In this document: piece after piece, positions 45,706 through 55,375 of the stretch | How the letters are laid out: every line of letters starts with the position of its first letter | Numbering within the stretch: the stretch's first letter is position 1 | Assembly: GCF_024508665.1 (NCBI RefSeq) | Contig: NZ_JANINP010000006.1 | Span: 496,001 to 560,000 of the forward strand | Direction: 5' to 3' | Source of the DNA: Sphingomonas sp. | Lineage (GTDB): Bacteria > Pseudomonadota > Alphaproteobacteria > Sphingomonadales > Sphingomonadaceae | Length of the DNA stretch: 64,000 nucleotides | Position numbers and translations under genes: made by a program | The notes under the pieces: model-generated | Told to the model about the DNA's origin: nothing | Database searches by the model: none | The model's input: only the letters and a program-made list of their open reading frames with translations

Positions 45706-47274
45706 TCACGAACAAGTTCCGCCCGTCGGCGTGTGCGGCAGAGCCCGCCCGGCTGCAACGCCGGTGAGCTTGCCGTTATCCACCGCAACTTTGCCGTTGA
45801 CGACCACGGTCTTCACGCCGGTCGCGGGCAAAGTCGGCTGTTCGTAAGTCGCTTGCGCGGCATAGGTCTTGGGGTCGAACACGACCACATCGGCAAAGGC
45901 ACCCGGCTTCAATTCGCCACGCCCGGTCAGCCCGAACCACTTGGCGGTGACCGACGAGCTGCGCTCGATAAAGTCGCGCAACGAGATCACCTTATCCGCG
46001 ACGACGTATTTCGAATATTTGCGCGCGAATGTGCCCCAGACGCGGGGATGGCCGCTCGACGCATCGCTGTCGGTCATCACCCAGGGCTGTTTCATGAATG
46101 CGGCAATGTCGGACTCGCTCTGGTTGAACGAAACGACTCCCGGGTCGCGTACCCGGATTACCGCGATCGCCGCCGAGATCGGATCGGTCTTCATCGCCGC
46201 CGCGATCTCGTCGAGCCGCTTGCCGCGCCACTGCCCCTCGGTGATCAGCAGCGAGTGCGGGCCGCCGCGCTTGCGCATATTCTCGGCGATACCGTCGCGC
46301 AGTTTCTGCTTGAGGCTGGCGTCGTCGAACCGCTTGATCAGCGCCGTGGTGCCGCCGTCTTGCGCCCAGAGCGGGATCAGCGAGGCGACCAGGCTCGTGC
46401 CCGACGCCGACCAGGGATATTGGCTGGCCGTGATATTGACGCCCGCCGCGCGCGCTGCGTCGATCTTGGCGATGATCGCCGGCGCCATGCCCTGGACGTC
46501 GACGCCGAGCGCCTTGATGTGGCTGATATGGATCGGCATCCTGGTCGCCTTGCCGATATCGATGGCTTCGTCGATCGCCGCGGCGAGGCCGACCGTGTAG
46601 CTCGATTCGTCGCGGATATGGCTGTCATAATAGCCGCCATGCTTGGCCGCTTCCTTGGACAGCGCGATTACTTCGTCGGTCTTGGAGAAGCTCTGTGGCG
46701 CATAGAACAGGCCGGTCGAAAGGCCGATCGCGCCTTCGCACATGCCCTTGGCGACCAGTGCCTTTTCCTTGTCGAGCTCGGCCGGGGTCGGCGCGCGCTT
46801 GGCGGCGCCGATCACCTGCTCCCTGATCGTGCCGAAGCCGACATAGGTGACGAAATTGACCCCGACCGGCTTGCTCTTCGGCGTCGCCAGCGTGCCGGCG
46901 ACATCGGTGCTGCCGCCGCCGTCATTGCCGATGAACCCGGTAGTCACGCCCTGGAGCAGGAAGGCGGGGATCAGCCGCGTTTTGGCGTCGGCCGAGGCGA
47001 GCCACGGGCCGGCATGGGTGTGCGGATCGATGAAACCAGGGGCGACGATCATGCCGGTCGCGTCGATCGTCCGCGCGGCGGCGATCTTCAGGCTGGGGCC
47101 GACTGCGACGATCCTGTCGTTCTTGATCGCGACATCACCGGTGAACGGCGCGTCGTCGCCGGTATAGATCGTGCCGCCCCTCAGGATCAGGTCGGCGTCC
47201 GTGGCGGGGGAGGGGGCGGCGCCGATCGAACAACCGGCGAGCAGGGTGGCGGCGAGAGCGAGGCGCAGCTTCAT
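45706..47274 (-). CDS. N-acyl-D-amino-acid deacylase family amidohydrolase (lipoprotein signal)
   Basis: LLAGCS lipobox; LILRGGTIYTGDDAPFTGDVAIKNDRIVAVG; VAPGFIDPHTHAG; YDSHIRDES. Confidence 0.92.
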   Translation of the reverse strand: MKLRLALAATLLAGCSIGAAPSPATDADLILRGGTIYTGDDAPFTGDVAIKNDRIVAVGPSLKIAAARTIDATGMIVAPGFIDPHTHAGPWLASADAKTRLIPAFLLQGVTTGFIGNDGGGSTDVAGTLATPKSKPVGVNFVTYVGFGTIREQVIGAAKRAPTPAELDKEKALVAKGMCEGAIGLSTGLFYAPQSFSKTDEVIALSKEAAKHGGYYDSHIRDESSYTVGLAAAIDEAIDIGKATRMPIHISHIKALGVDVQGMAPAIIAKIDAARAAGVNITASQYPWSASGTSLVASLIPLWAQDGGTTALIKRFDDASLKQKLRDGIAENMRKRGGPHSLLITEGQWRGKRLDEIAAAMKTDPISAAIAVIRVRDPGVVSFNQSESDIAAFMKQPWVMTDSDASSGHPRVWGTFARKYSKYVVADKVISLRDFIERSSSVTAKWFGLTGRGELKPGAFADVVVFDPKTYAAQATYEQPTLPATGVKTVVVNGKVAVDNGKLTGVAAGRALPHTPTGGTCS

Positions 47275-47306
47275 GTACGCGATCCTTTCGGTCGCGGCGA
47301 GCGCCG

Positions 47307-48449
47307 TCAAGGATGGGCTAGCGATTCCTCGGTGGTGGTATAGCTCGAGTGCATACCCTTGTCGGCCGGGACATCGGTCGCGAAATAGGCGACCCCGGTG
47401 CCGCTGACGGAATCGATCCACAGTCCGGACTTGAGGCCATAGGCATCGCCGAGATGGCCGATGCGGCGCTTGCCGTCACCGAACAGGTCGTCATGGCACC
47501 CCGCCTGCGGCGTCGGGATCACGAACATGCCGAGGCCATAGCTGCACACCCAGCCGTCGCCGACGTCACCATTGCGGCCGTCATAGGTCCAGGCGGGCGT
47601 CTCCATCAGCTTGACCGAGGCCGGCGAGAGCAGGCGCACGCCATCGACCTTGCCGTTGCCGAGCAGCATCCGCCCGATCTTTTCCAGGCCGCGCGCGGAG
47701 ATGTGCAGGCCCGATTGCGGCGCGAACATGGCGCCATTGGCGCCGGCCTTCCAGCGCGACAGGTCGCAACTGCCGTCCGTTGCCGGCGTGACCGGACAGG
47801 CCGGACGCTTGCCGTGATTGTCGTCCCGCGTCACCTGTCCGCCACGGAACAGCACCACGCCATGCGCGATCGTCGCGTCGGCGCACGTGTCCCATTGGTA
47901 GCAGGCTTCGAGCCGGAGCGGCTTGATCACCAACCGGTCCATCAGCCGGTCGAACCTTTCGCCGGTTGCGCGCTCCATCACGGCGGCGACGACGGGGAAG
48001 TTGAAATTGGTATAGCGGAAGAACGTGCCGGGCGCGTGCTCGGCGTCCCAGGCCTTGGGGTTGGCCAGAGTCGCACGCATGTCGCCGTCCAGAGGGAGGA
48101 CATAGTCGATCGTGTCGGTCAAGCTGGAACGGTGCGAGAGCAACTGCCGCAAGGTGATCGGCGCGCCGGGGAACGCCGGATTGCGGAAGGTGTAGCCGAG
48201 CCATTTCGACACATCCGAATCCAGATCGAGCTTGCCCTGCTCGACCAGGCGCATCACCCCGATCGTCGTCACCAGCTTGGAGATCGAGGCGATCCGCACC
48301 GGGTCGTCGGGTGTCACTCCGCGATTGACCGCAGGATCGGCGAAGCCCTCAGCGCGAGCCGACGTCTCCCCCTTGCGGTCGAAAGTGACGCGGACCGAAG
48401 CGACGGGCTGTGCCGCGCTGGCCGCGGCGAACATCAGGAAGGACAGCAT
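47307..48449 (-). CDS. serine hydrolase (class C beta-lactamase fold)
   Basis: [57 protein letters not shown]. Confidence 0.93.
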   Translation of the reverse strand: MLSFLMFAAASAAQPVASVRVTFDRKGETSARAEGFADPAVNRGVTPDDPVRIASISKLVTTIGVMRLVEQGKLDLDSDVSKWLGYTFRNPAFPGAPITLRQLLSHRSSLTDTIDYVLPLDGDMRATLANPKAWDAEHAPGTFFRYTNFNFPVVAAVMERATGERFDRLMDRLVIKPLRLEACYQWDTCADATIAHGVVLFRGGQVTRDDNHGKRPACPVTPATDGSCDLSRWKAGANGAMFAPQSGLHISARGLEKIGRMLLGNGKVDGVRLLSPASVKLMETPAWTYDGRNGDVGDGWVCSYGLGMFVIPTPQAGCHDDLFGDGKRRIGHLGDAYGLKSGLWIDSVSGTGVAYFATDVPADKGMHSSYTTTEESLAHP

Positions 48450-48581
48450 GCGGCGAAGGCTACGTTTACTTCACCTCGGCTGCAATGATCGCGTCCGCCG
48501 CATTGCAGTCACCCGCGTAATCGCTCGAAACCCGCCTGGCGATGACCGACTGCCGTCGGCTATGCTTTCGGCTTGCAGCCT

Positions 48582-49118
48582 TCATCCTTTTCTGGCGGCG
48601 AGCGCATGCAATCCCGGATCGATCAGTTCGTCGATGAACAATGCGACCAGGCTGCTTTGATTGTGGACGCCGGCCTTGCCATAGACTTTCGCCAATTGCG
48701 CCCTGACGGTGCCTTCCGCCGAGCCGCGAAATGTCGCGATATCCGCAATGTCGCAGCCCTTCAGGGCAAACAGCGCAACATCGGCTTCCGCGGGTGTCAG
48801 CCGCCATTCCGCGAAGCGCAGGCGCATCAACTCGCCCAATACGCCGCGTGCCGCGGCGACCTGCGTTTCATCGGCTCGTGCACGCAGGACCAGGGTCCTG
48901 ATATGCCAGGCGCCGAACAGGATACCCGCAAATAACGCCAGGACGGCGCTCGCTTCGGCGGCGAGGTGAGGCCCCAGGCCGTCTTCGGCGACATCGCCGG
49001 CGGCGTCACTCAGGAAGAAGATCGCAGCGAACAATTGCAGCAGGACGACAAGCCCGAGGATAAGTGCCGTGCGGTTCAATGCGCTGCGCCGATCCTTCAT
49101 TCTCTCCGCGCCCACCAT
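48582..49118 (-). CDS. membrane-anchored LuxR-type HTH regulator
   Basis: Two N-terminal TMs; C-term LTPAEADVALFALKGCDIADIATFRGSAEGTVRAQLAKVYGKAGVHNQSSLVALFIDELI. Confidence 0.88.
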   Translation of the reverse strand: MVGAERMKDRRSALNRTALILGLVVLLQLFAAIFFLSDAAGDVAEDGLGPHLAAEASAVLALFAGILFGAWHIRTLVLRARADETQVAAARGVLGELMRLRFAEWRLTPAEADVALFALKGCDIADIATFRGSAEGTVRAQLAKVYGKAGVHNQSSLVALFIDELIDPGLHALAARKG

Positions 49119-49352
49119 CAGCTTAGGTTCGGCCGGATATCATCCAAGCATATTCCGGCGCGCCTCGAATAGAACGCCGCGGAGAGGAGGCGCGATAAGT
49201 AAATTCAACAGGTATCCCGTCATCTGTCGCCGCTTGGACGTCCTCGGTTGCAAATCCTCGCAGCCGTGACCGGGCAATCGGCCGCGCATGGGACTCACGG
49301 GCGCATCCGGCGCCTGCCCGCTTGATGCGGCCGAACGCCCGCATTGTCGGGC

Positions 49353-50297
49353 TTATTTGCTCAGCGTGCCTGGCGAGACTGGGATGCTGGTGGTGCCGCC
49401 CTCTTCGAACGATCCCGCGCGATAGAGCAACGTGATCGATACGCGGCGGTTGCGCGGGTCGGCGGGGTTCTTCTCGATCATCGGCTCGCGGTCGGCGACG
49501 CCCTCGATACGGTAGAAGCGATCCTCGATCAGGCCGCCCGATGCCAGCCGGCGGCGGGTCGCCTCGGCGCGGCCGGTCGACAGCATCCAGTTGTTCATCG
49601 CCAGCGGATTTCCATAAGCGAGATTGTCGGTGTGGCCGCGGATCATGATCGGGTTTTCCATGCCCTTGACCGATCCGGCGATCATCCCGATCAGGTCGCT
49701 CGCCGCCGGAACCAGCTGGGTCGTGCCCAAAGCGAACATCGAATAATCGGCATCGTCGACCAGATCGATGCGCAGGCCATCGCGCGTCTGGATGAATTTC
49801 ACGTGGCTGGCGAGCTTGGCGAGTGCAGGCGACTTCATCGCCTGCTCGAGCTTGTGCTTCATCTGCTGGAAATTCTGATTATCCTCGGCGGTCAGCCGCG
49901 CCTTGAGCGAGCCTTTCTCGCCGGAGCCGATTTTCGCGCCGCCGGTCGCGCCCACCGGAATGGTCAGCGATTTAGTTCCGGTTTGCGACGCGCGGTTGGG
50001 GTAATTGTCCTTGTCGGTAATCGACGACCCGCCGAACATGCCGTTCGACCCCGCGCTATTCTCCTTCATGTTGACGAGCGTCGGGGAGAAATAGTCGGCG
50101 ATGCCCTTGCGCTGCTTCTCGGTCGTCGCGCCGAGAATCCACAGCAGCAGGAAGAAGGCCATCATCGCGGTTACGAAGTCGGCATAGGCGACCTTCCATG
50201 CGCCGCCATGATGCGCGCCATGGGCCTCGATATAGATCTTCTTGACGATGATCTTGGGCGGCTGATTGCTGCCATGCGGTGCGCGCGCGGCGGCCAT
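49353..50297 (-). CDS. motB: flagellar motor protein MotB
   Basis: GGAWKVAYADFVTAMMAFFLLLWILGATTEKQRKGIADYF; OmpA-like C-term IMIRGHTDNLAYGNPLAMNNWMLSTGRAEATRR. Confidence 0.96.
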   Translation of the reverse strand: MAAARAPHGSNQPPKIIVKKIYIEAHGAHHGGAWKVAYADFVTAMMAFFLLLWILGATTEKQRKGIADYFSPTLVNMKENSAGSNGMFGGSSITDKDNYPNRASQTGTKSLTIPVGATGGAKIGSGEKGSLKARLTAEDNQNFQQMKHKLEQAMKSPALAKLASHVKFIQTRDGLRIDLVDDADYSMFALGTTQLVPAASDLIGMIAGSVKGMENPIMIRGHTDNLAYGNPLAMNNWMLSTGRAEATRRRLASGGLIEDRFYRIEGVADREPMIEKNPADPRNRRVSITLLYRAGSFEEGGTTSIPVSPGTLSK

Positions 50298-50318
50298 TAT
50301 TTGGCGCCTCCGGCGCGG

Positions 50319-50399
50319 CGGTGCCAGCCCGCTCCCCCCTCCGACCGCCCAATCAGGGTACGATCGTCAGCGGCCGGGTGGGGGAGCGGACTGGCACCG
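50319..50399. repeat. 20-bp-arm inverted repeat between motA and motB
   Basis: CGGTGCCAGCCCGCTCCCCC ... GGGGGAGCGGACTGGCACCG (19/20 complementary, about 41-nt loop). Confidence 0.8.
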
Positions 50400-50410
50400 T
50401 CAACCATAAC

Positions 50411-51274
50411 TCAACGTCCACGCAGGCCATCGAAGACTTCGGCGAAGGCAGGCTGGTTGGAATGGGCGATGCCGGAGCGCGCGGCCTCGATCACCAAGGG
50501 CTGCGGGTGACCGTGCAGCGAAGCGATGATGATCTGCTTGACGACGTGATAGATCGCGGCGTCGGCGTCGATGATCTGCTTGAGGCGCGTCGCCAGCGGA
50601 CCGACCATGCCATAGGCCAGCAACACGCCCATGAAGGTGCCGACCAGCGCCGATCCGATCATTGCGCCCAGGATCGTCGGCGGCTTGTCGATCGATCCCA
50701 TCGTCTTCACCACCCCCAGCACCGCGGCGACGATACCCAGAGCGGGCAGGGCGTCGGCCAGGCTTTGCAGCGTTCCCTGCGGTCCCTCGACTTCGTGGTG
50801 GTGCGTCTTGATCGCGTTATCCATCACTTCCTCGACCGCGTGCACGTCGAGCGTGCCCGACGAGACGACGACGAGGCGGAGCGTGTCCGCGATCAGGTTG
50901 ACCAGCGTGTGATCGGCCAACAGGCGTGGATATTCGGCGAAGATCGCCGACGATTTGGGGTCCTCGACATGCGGCTCGAGCGCGATCGGCCCGTCCATGC
51001 GCAGCATCTTCATCAGCTTCGAGACGAGGAAGATGACGTCGAGATAATCCTGTTTCTTGTATTTCGGCCCCTTCATCACTTTCATGATGCCGCCGCCGAG
51101 CGCCTTGAGCTCCTTGGGCGAGTTGCCGATGATCAGCGCGCCGGCCCCGGCGCCGCCGATGATGAGCATTTCGTGGGGGATCGCCTCCAGCACCGGTCCC
51201 AGTGCCCCGCCGGTAAAGGCAAAGCCGCCGAAGACCATGGCCAGCAGAACAACGAGGCCGATTGCCGGAAACAT
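50411..51274 (-). CDS. motA: flagellar motor stator protein MotA
   Basis: MFPAIGLVVLLAMVFGGF; VVKTMGSIDKPPTILGAMIGSALVGTFMGVLLAYGMVGPLA. Confidence 0.96.
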   Translation of the reverse strand: MFPAIGLVVLLAMVFGGFAFTGGALGPVLEAIPHEMLIIGGAGAGALIIGNSPKELKALGGGIMKVMKGPKYKKQDYLDVIFLVSKLMKMLRMDGPIALEPHVEDPKSSAIFAEYPRLLADHTLVNLIADTLRLVVVSSGTLDVHAVEEVMDNAIKTHHHEVEGPQGTLQSLADALPALGIVAAVLGVVKTMGSIDKPPTILGAMIGSALVGTFMGVLLAYGMVGPLATRLKQIIDADAAIYHVVKQIIIASLHGHPQPLVIEAARSGIAHSNQPAFAEVFDGLRGR

Positions 51275-51306
51275 CTTAGCTCTACTTACCCCCTGCAATC
51301 ACGGCC

Positions 51307-51368
51307 TAACCGGATAACGACCGGTTGGATCGATGGTTAACCGGCTTTTCGTAGCCAACCGGTTAAGG
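51307..51368. promoter_or_regulatory. cluster of four ACCGG motifs upstream of motA
   Basis: TAACCGG, GACCGGTT, TTAACCGG, CAACCGGTTAAG; CCGG cores at 51310, 51321, 51341, 51359. Confidence 0.5.
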
Positions 51369-51438
51369 ATATTTCGTTTTCGACATTTTGTGCGTTCCGC
51401 GGGCGCATGGCAGGCCTTCGCGCCGCCGCTGCGAAGAC

Positions 51439-52332
51439 CTATTTGAGGAAGTTGAACAGCGACATGCTGGCCAGCTTGGTGAAGCTCGCCTGGGTCGCCT
51501 GCAGCACCGTCATGGTCTTCTGCAAATTGGTGATCGTCGCCGTGACGTCGGTGTCTTCCAGCGCCGATCGGGTCGCCTCGCGGTCGGTCGCGACATCCTT
51601 GAGCCGCGAGGTTTCGAGGTCGACGCGCGCGGCGCGGGCGCCGAGCGCGGCCTGCACGCTCGCCGCCTGGTCGTTGGCCGCCTGAAGCGCGTCCCCCGCG
51701 CTGCCGGCGATCCCCGAGACGTTGCCCGAGCCCCTGAGCGCTGCAGAGAGTGAGGAAATGGTCGAGAGGATGTTGCCGCCGCTTGCGTCGACAAACACGC
51801 GCGCAGCCGAATCGCCGGGCTGGATCGATTCGTTGGCGCCAACCGGGATCGAGGTCGGTCCCGTGGTCGCGAAACTGAACGTCCCATCGGCATTCTTGGT
51901 CACGGCATCGGCGTCGCCATTGGCGAACACCGCGGCGCCCCGCGAATCCTTGACGTTGGCGTAGCTGACCAGATTGGTGACGATCGCGTCGAGCTGGTCG
52001 GCGATCGCCACGCGATCGCTTGCCGACAATGTACCGCTGTTCGCCTTGACCGCGAGCTCCTTGGCTTGCTGAAGCGCGTCGGTGATCGAACTCAGTGTGC
52101 CGTCGGCTTGGCTGAGCGTCGTGCCGACCAGAGTCAGGTTGCCGCCATAAGCGGTGTCGTCGGCGCCGGCCTGCGCCAGGCTCTGCAGGCGCCGCCAGGC
52201 CACGGCGTCGTCGGATGGCGCGTTGATCCGGTGCGTGGTCGAGATCTGCGTCTGGAGATCGTCCGCCGTGGCGCCCAGTGAGCGCATGCTGTTCTGGTTG
52301 AACGTGTAGAACTGGTTGGTCGAGATCTGCAT
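51439..52332 (-). CDS. flgL: flagellar hook-associated protein FlgL
   Basis: Flagellin-like ends: ISTNQFYTFNQNSMRSLGATADDLQTQISTTHRINAPSDDAVAWRRLQ; order after flgK. Confidence 0.93.
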   Translation of the reverse strand: MQISTNQFYTFNQNSMRSLGATADDLQTQISTTHRINAPSDDAVAWRRLQSLAQAGADDTAYGGNLTLVGTTLSQADGTLSSITDALQQAKELAVKANSGTLSASDRVAIADQLDAIVTNLVSYANVKDSRGAAVFANGDADAVTKNADGTFSFATTGPTSIPVGANESIQPGDSAARVFVDASGGNILSTISSLSAALRGSGNVSGIAGSAGDALQAANDQAASVQAALGARAARVDLETSRLKDVATDREATRSALEDTDVTATITNLQKTMTVLQATQASFTKLASMSLFNFLK

Positions 52333-52337
52333 CGCGC

Positions 52338-53675
52338 TTACCTGATATCGAGGATCGTCTGGATCGTTTCGCGCGCGGCCTGGATGACGCGGCCGGTTGC
52401 TGCATAGGCCTGCTGGAACCGCATCAGGTCGACCGCTTCGTTGTCGAGGTTGACCCCGCTGGCGCTGTCGCGCGCGGCGACGGCATTGTCGTGGATGGTC
52501 GACTGCGCGCCCGCCACGGCCTTGCGCTGTGCGAGCGTCGCAGCGTTGGCCGTCGTTATGTCGACGATGCGGTTCTCATACCCCGCCGAGTTCCGCAATT
52601 GCGCCAGCGCCATCAGATTGGTGTTGTCGCGGGTGCCCCCGCCGACCGCGGCTGCGGCGATGTCGTGCGGGTCGCCGAGCGCCATCGTCATTTGCGCGGT
52701 GCCGCCGGTGCCGAGCGCGAACATCGCCTGGCCGGGATTGCCATCGAGATCACGGCCGCTGGTCTGGACCGTATTGACGCCGTCGGCGAAATCTTTCGCG
52801 ACTGCTTGAAGTTGCGCCTTGGCGTCGACCACGCGCTGCATCGAATCGGCAACGCCGGCCAGCGCGCCCCCGGTAGGGGCGAGAGTCTGCATCGAGGCGC
52901 CGTTAAGGACATTGAAGGTGACCGCGCCCGCCGCGTTGGAGGCGTAGACCACGGTCGCGGCCTGACCGGCATCGACCAGTATTGGCCCCGCTGTCCCGCC
53001 GCCGCGAACGGTGGCTCGGCCGAGCGAGTCGAACTGGACGTCGATGTCGGTCAGCGCGCTCATTTGCTCAAGCACTTGGTCGCGCTGGTCGAGCAGGGCC
53101 GCCGCGCCCGATGTGCCCGGGGTCGAGCGGCTGATGCCGTCGTTGATGCGGGCAAGCGTCGCCGCTGCCGAATTCAGCGAGGACACCGACGATTGCGCGG
53201 TGCCGCTGAGATCGACTTGAACCTGATCGAGCGCGGCTCCCGTGCTCGAAAACGCGTTGGCCGCTCCCGACGCCGCTTCGAGCATCGAGGCGCGTGCGCC
53301 GAGTGACGTGGGATCGGCGGCCAGCGTGGTCGCGGCGGTGAAGAAATCGGACAGCCGGGTGCTGAGCTGGTTGCCGTCGAGCGCCGTTTCGATGCGGTCC
53401 AGCCAAGTCACGCTGGTCTCGGTCTTGGCGAGGTCGGACCCCGACGTGCGGACCTGAGCAGTGGCATAGAAATCGCCCGCGCGGACGATTCCGGTAACGA
53501 CCGATCCCAAGCCGTTGATGGCCGAATTGGGGCTGGCCGCGGCAACCTCCGCCGTCGATGTGCTGCGACGCGAATAGCCGACCGTGCCCGAATTGGCGAT
53601 ATTCTCGGAAACGGTGTTGAGCGCGACCTGATAGGCCTTGAGCCCGCTCGCCCCGATCGACAGCATGTCGCTCAT
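52338..53675 (-). CDS. flgK: flagellar hook-associated protein FlgK
   Basis: MLSIGASGLKAYQVALNTVSENIANSGTVGYSRRS; GVNLDNEAVDLMRFQQAYAATGRVIQAARETIQTILDIR. Confidence 0.95.
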   Translation of the reverse strand: MSDMLSIGASGLKAYQVALNTVSENIANSGTVGYSRRSTSTAEVAAASPNSAINGLGSVVTGIVRAGDFYATAQVRTSGSDLAKTETSVTWLDRIETALDGNQLSTRLSDFFTAATTLAADPTSLGARASMLEAASGAANAFSSTGAALDQVQVDLSGTAQSSVSSLNSAAATLARINDGISRSTPGTSGAAALLDQRDQVLEQMSALTDIDVQFDSLGRATVRGGGTAGPILVDAGQAATVVYASNAAGAVTFNVLNGASMQTLAPTGGALAGVADSMQRVVDAKAQLQAVAKDFADGVNTVQTSGRDLDGNPGQAMFALGTGGTAQMTMALGDPHDIAAAAVGGGTRDNTNLMALAQLRNSAGYENRIVDITTANAATLAQRKAVAGAQSTIHDNAVAARDSASGVNLDNEAVDLMRFQQAYAATGRVIQAARETIQTILDIR

Positions 53676-54043
53676 GAGGCGTCGCCCTGATCAGGCGTGG
53701 ATGACGCCGTGGGCGTTGCCGCGGCGTCCTGTAACGCCTTTTGCGATTTTGCCAGGAACTCGGTCATCGCCTTGCCGATGCCGATCGGCTGGTGCGCGGC
53801 CATGCTCTCCGCGACCTGCTTGTCCTGCATGTCGCGGAAAGTGTCCGAATTCTTGGTGTCGAGCAGGCCGCCATCGTCGAGCTTCGCCTGGCGCATCGAC
53901 TTCAGCATCATGTTGATGAACACCGCTTCGAACTGCTGCCCCGCCTTCTTGAGATTGGCGCGCGAGGTCAGCCGGCTGGTGTCGGTCGAGACGCCTGCGA
54001 CCGGCTGGGCCGCGGACTGCGTCGGGGTCGCGATGTCGGTCAC
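53672..54043 (-). CDS. flgJ: rod-binding protein (FlgJ N-terminal domain only)
   Basis: KKAGQQFEAVFINMMLKSMRQAKLDDGGLLDTKNSDTFRDMQDKQVAESMA. Confidence 0.93.
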   Translation of the reverse strand: MTDIATPTQSAAQPVAGVSTDTSRLTSRANLKKAGQQFEAVFINMMLKSMRQAKLDDGGLLDTKNSDTFRDMQDKQVAESMAAHQPIGIGKAMTEFLAKSQKALQDAAATPTASSTPDQGDAS

Positions 54044-55140
54044 AGGATGATCAGGTCCGCTTTGAGCGCGCCCGCTTCCTTGAGCGCTTCCAGGATCGCG
54101 ACGAGGTCCGACGGCGTGGCGCCGATCGCGTTGACCGCCTTGACGATGTCGGCGAGCTTGGGTCCCGGGTTCATCAGGAACATCGGACGCTTCTCTTCCT
54201 CGACATTGACGCCGGATTTCTGTTCGTTCGCGGTCTGACCCTGGCTGAAGGGCGCGGGCTGAACCACCGTCTGTTTCTCGTCGATGCGAACGGTCAATTT
54301 GCCATGAGTGATCGCGGCCGCGCCGACGCGGACGGTCGAATTGATCACGACGGTCCCGGTCCGTGCATTGACGATCACACGCGCCGGCGGGTCGGCCGAG
54401 GTGACGGTGAGGTTCTCGATCTCGCTCATCATCGTCGCGCGAACATCGGCGCCGGCGGGGGCGTTGACCTTGATCGACACGCCGTCGACCGCTTCGGCGA
54501 CACCGCCGCCGAAACGCGCATTGATCGCGGTGGCGACGTTCTGAGCGGTGGTGAAATCGGACCGGGCGAGATTGAAGACCAAAGTCGGCGCGCTCTCGAA
54601 CCCGGTGTCGACCGCGCGTTCGACCGTGGCGCCTTCGGGAATGCGGCCGGTCGACGGCACATTGACCACGACGGACGATCCGTCCTTGCCCTCGATGCCC
54701 AGGCCGCCGACAGCAAGATTGCCCTGCGCCATCGCATAGATTTGGCCGTCGGCGCCCAGCAGCGGGGTCAAGATCAATGCGCCCCCGCGGAGCGACTTGG
54801 CCTTGCCCATCGATGCGACGGTGATGTCGATCCGCTGGCCCGGCTTGGCGAAGGCCGGCAGGTCGGCGGTGATCATGACCACCGCGGCGTTCTTCAGACC
54901 CGGATTGACCCCGGCGGGGAGCTGCAGGCCGAAGCGCGACGCAACCGCCTTCATCGACTGCATGGTATATTCGAGATTGTCGTCGCCGGTACCGGCCAGG
55001 CCGACGACGATGCCGTAACCGGTCAGCTGGTTGCTGCGGATACCCTGGAATCCGCCCAGGTCCTTGACGCGATCGGCGGCAGCCGGCGTCGCGGCGAAAC
55101 CGGTCATCAGGGCCAGAAGGACGAGCAGGGCACGCAGCAT
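54040..55140 (-). CDS. flgI: flagellar P-ring protein FlgI
   Basis: RVKDLGGFQGIRSNQLTGYGIVVGLAGTGDD. Confidence 0.97.
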   Translation of the reverse strand: MLRALLVLLALMTGFAATPAAADRVKDLGGFQGIRSNQLTGYGIVVGLAGTGDDNLEYTMQSMKAVASRFGLQLPAGVNPGLKNAAVVMITADLPAFAKPGQRIDITVASMGKAKSLRGGALILTPLLGADGQIYAMAQGNLAVGGLGIEGKDGSSVVVNVPSTGRIPEGATVERAVDTGFESAPTLVFNLARSDFTTAQNVATAINARFGGGVAEAVDGVSIKVNAPAGADVRATMMSEIENLTVTSADPPARVIVNARTGTVVINSTVRVGAAAITHGKLTVRIDEKQTVVQPAPFSQGQTANEQKSGVNVEEEKRPMFLMNPGPKLADIVKAVNAIGATPSDLVAILEALKEAGALKADLIIL

Positions 55141-55187
55141 GGGAGACTATCCAATCATTCGATCAGGTCGGCATGTGGCATGGAGAT

Positions 55188-55206
55188 GGTTAAAGCTCTG
55201 CTAACC
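55188..55206. promoter_or_regulatory. CtrA-like box upstream of flgI
   Basis: GGTTAAAGCTCTGCTAACC: TTAA-N7-CTAA on plus strand / TTAG-N7-TTAA on minus strand; ends 48 bp before the flgI start. Confidence 0.5.
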
Positions 55207-55262
55207 AAGCCGAAGGAGCGTTGAGTTTTGCTTCGGCGGCACTGTGGAGCAGCGGTGCTATA

Positions 55263-55362
55263 GCCCCTCCCCTTTAGGGGAGGGGTTGGGGTGGGGCTCA
55301 TCCACTGGCGATTAGCTTGCGGCACTGCCACACCCCCATCCCCTCCCCTGAAGGGGAGGGGC
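55263..55362. repeat. intergenic palindromic repeat, family B copy 2
   Basis: GCCCCTCCCCTTTAGGGGAGGGG...CCCCTCCCCTGAAGGGGAGGGGC. Confidence 0.75.
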
Positions 55363-55375
55363 TTTTGAGCAGCCC

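Noticed and set aside
45502-47343. Long plus-strand ORF (613 aa) antisense to the D-aminoacylase gene
   Set aside because: Shadow ORF from GC-rich codon bias; Arg/Asp/Gly-rich composition, no recognisable domain; the minus-strand frame has clear family motifs.
49236-49275. tRNA-like 3' end (GGTTGCAAATCCTCGCAGCCG)
   Set aside because: T-loop does not match TTCRANY and no cloverleaf could be built upstream.
51300-51400. Sigma-54 promoter for motA
   Set aside because: No GG-N10-GC element with proper flanks found upstream of motA; only ACCGG/TTAACC motifs.
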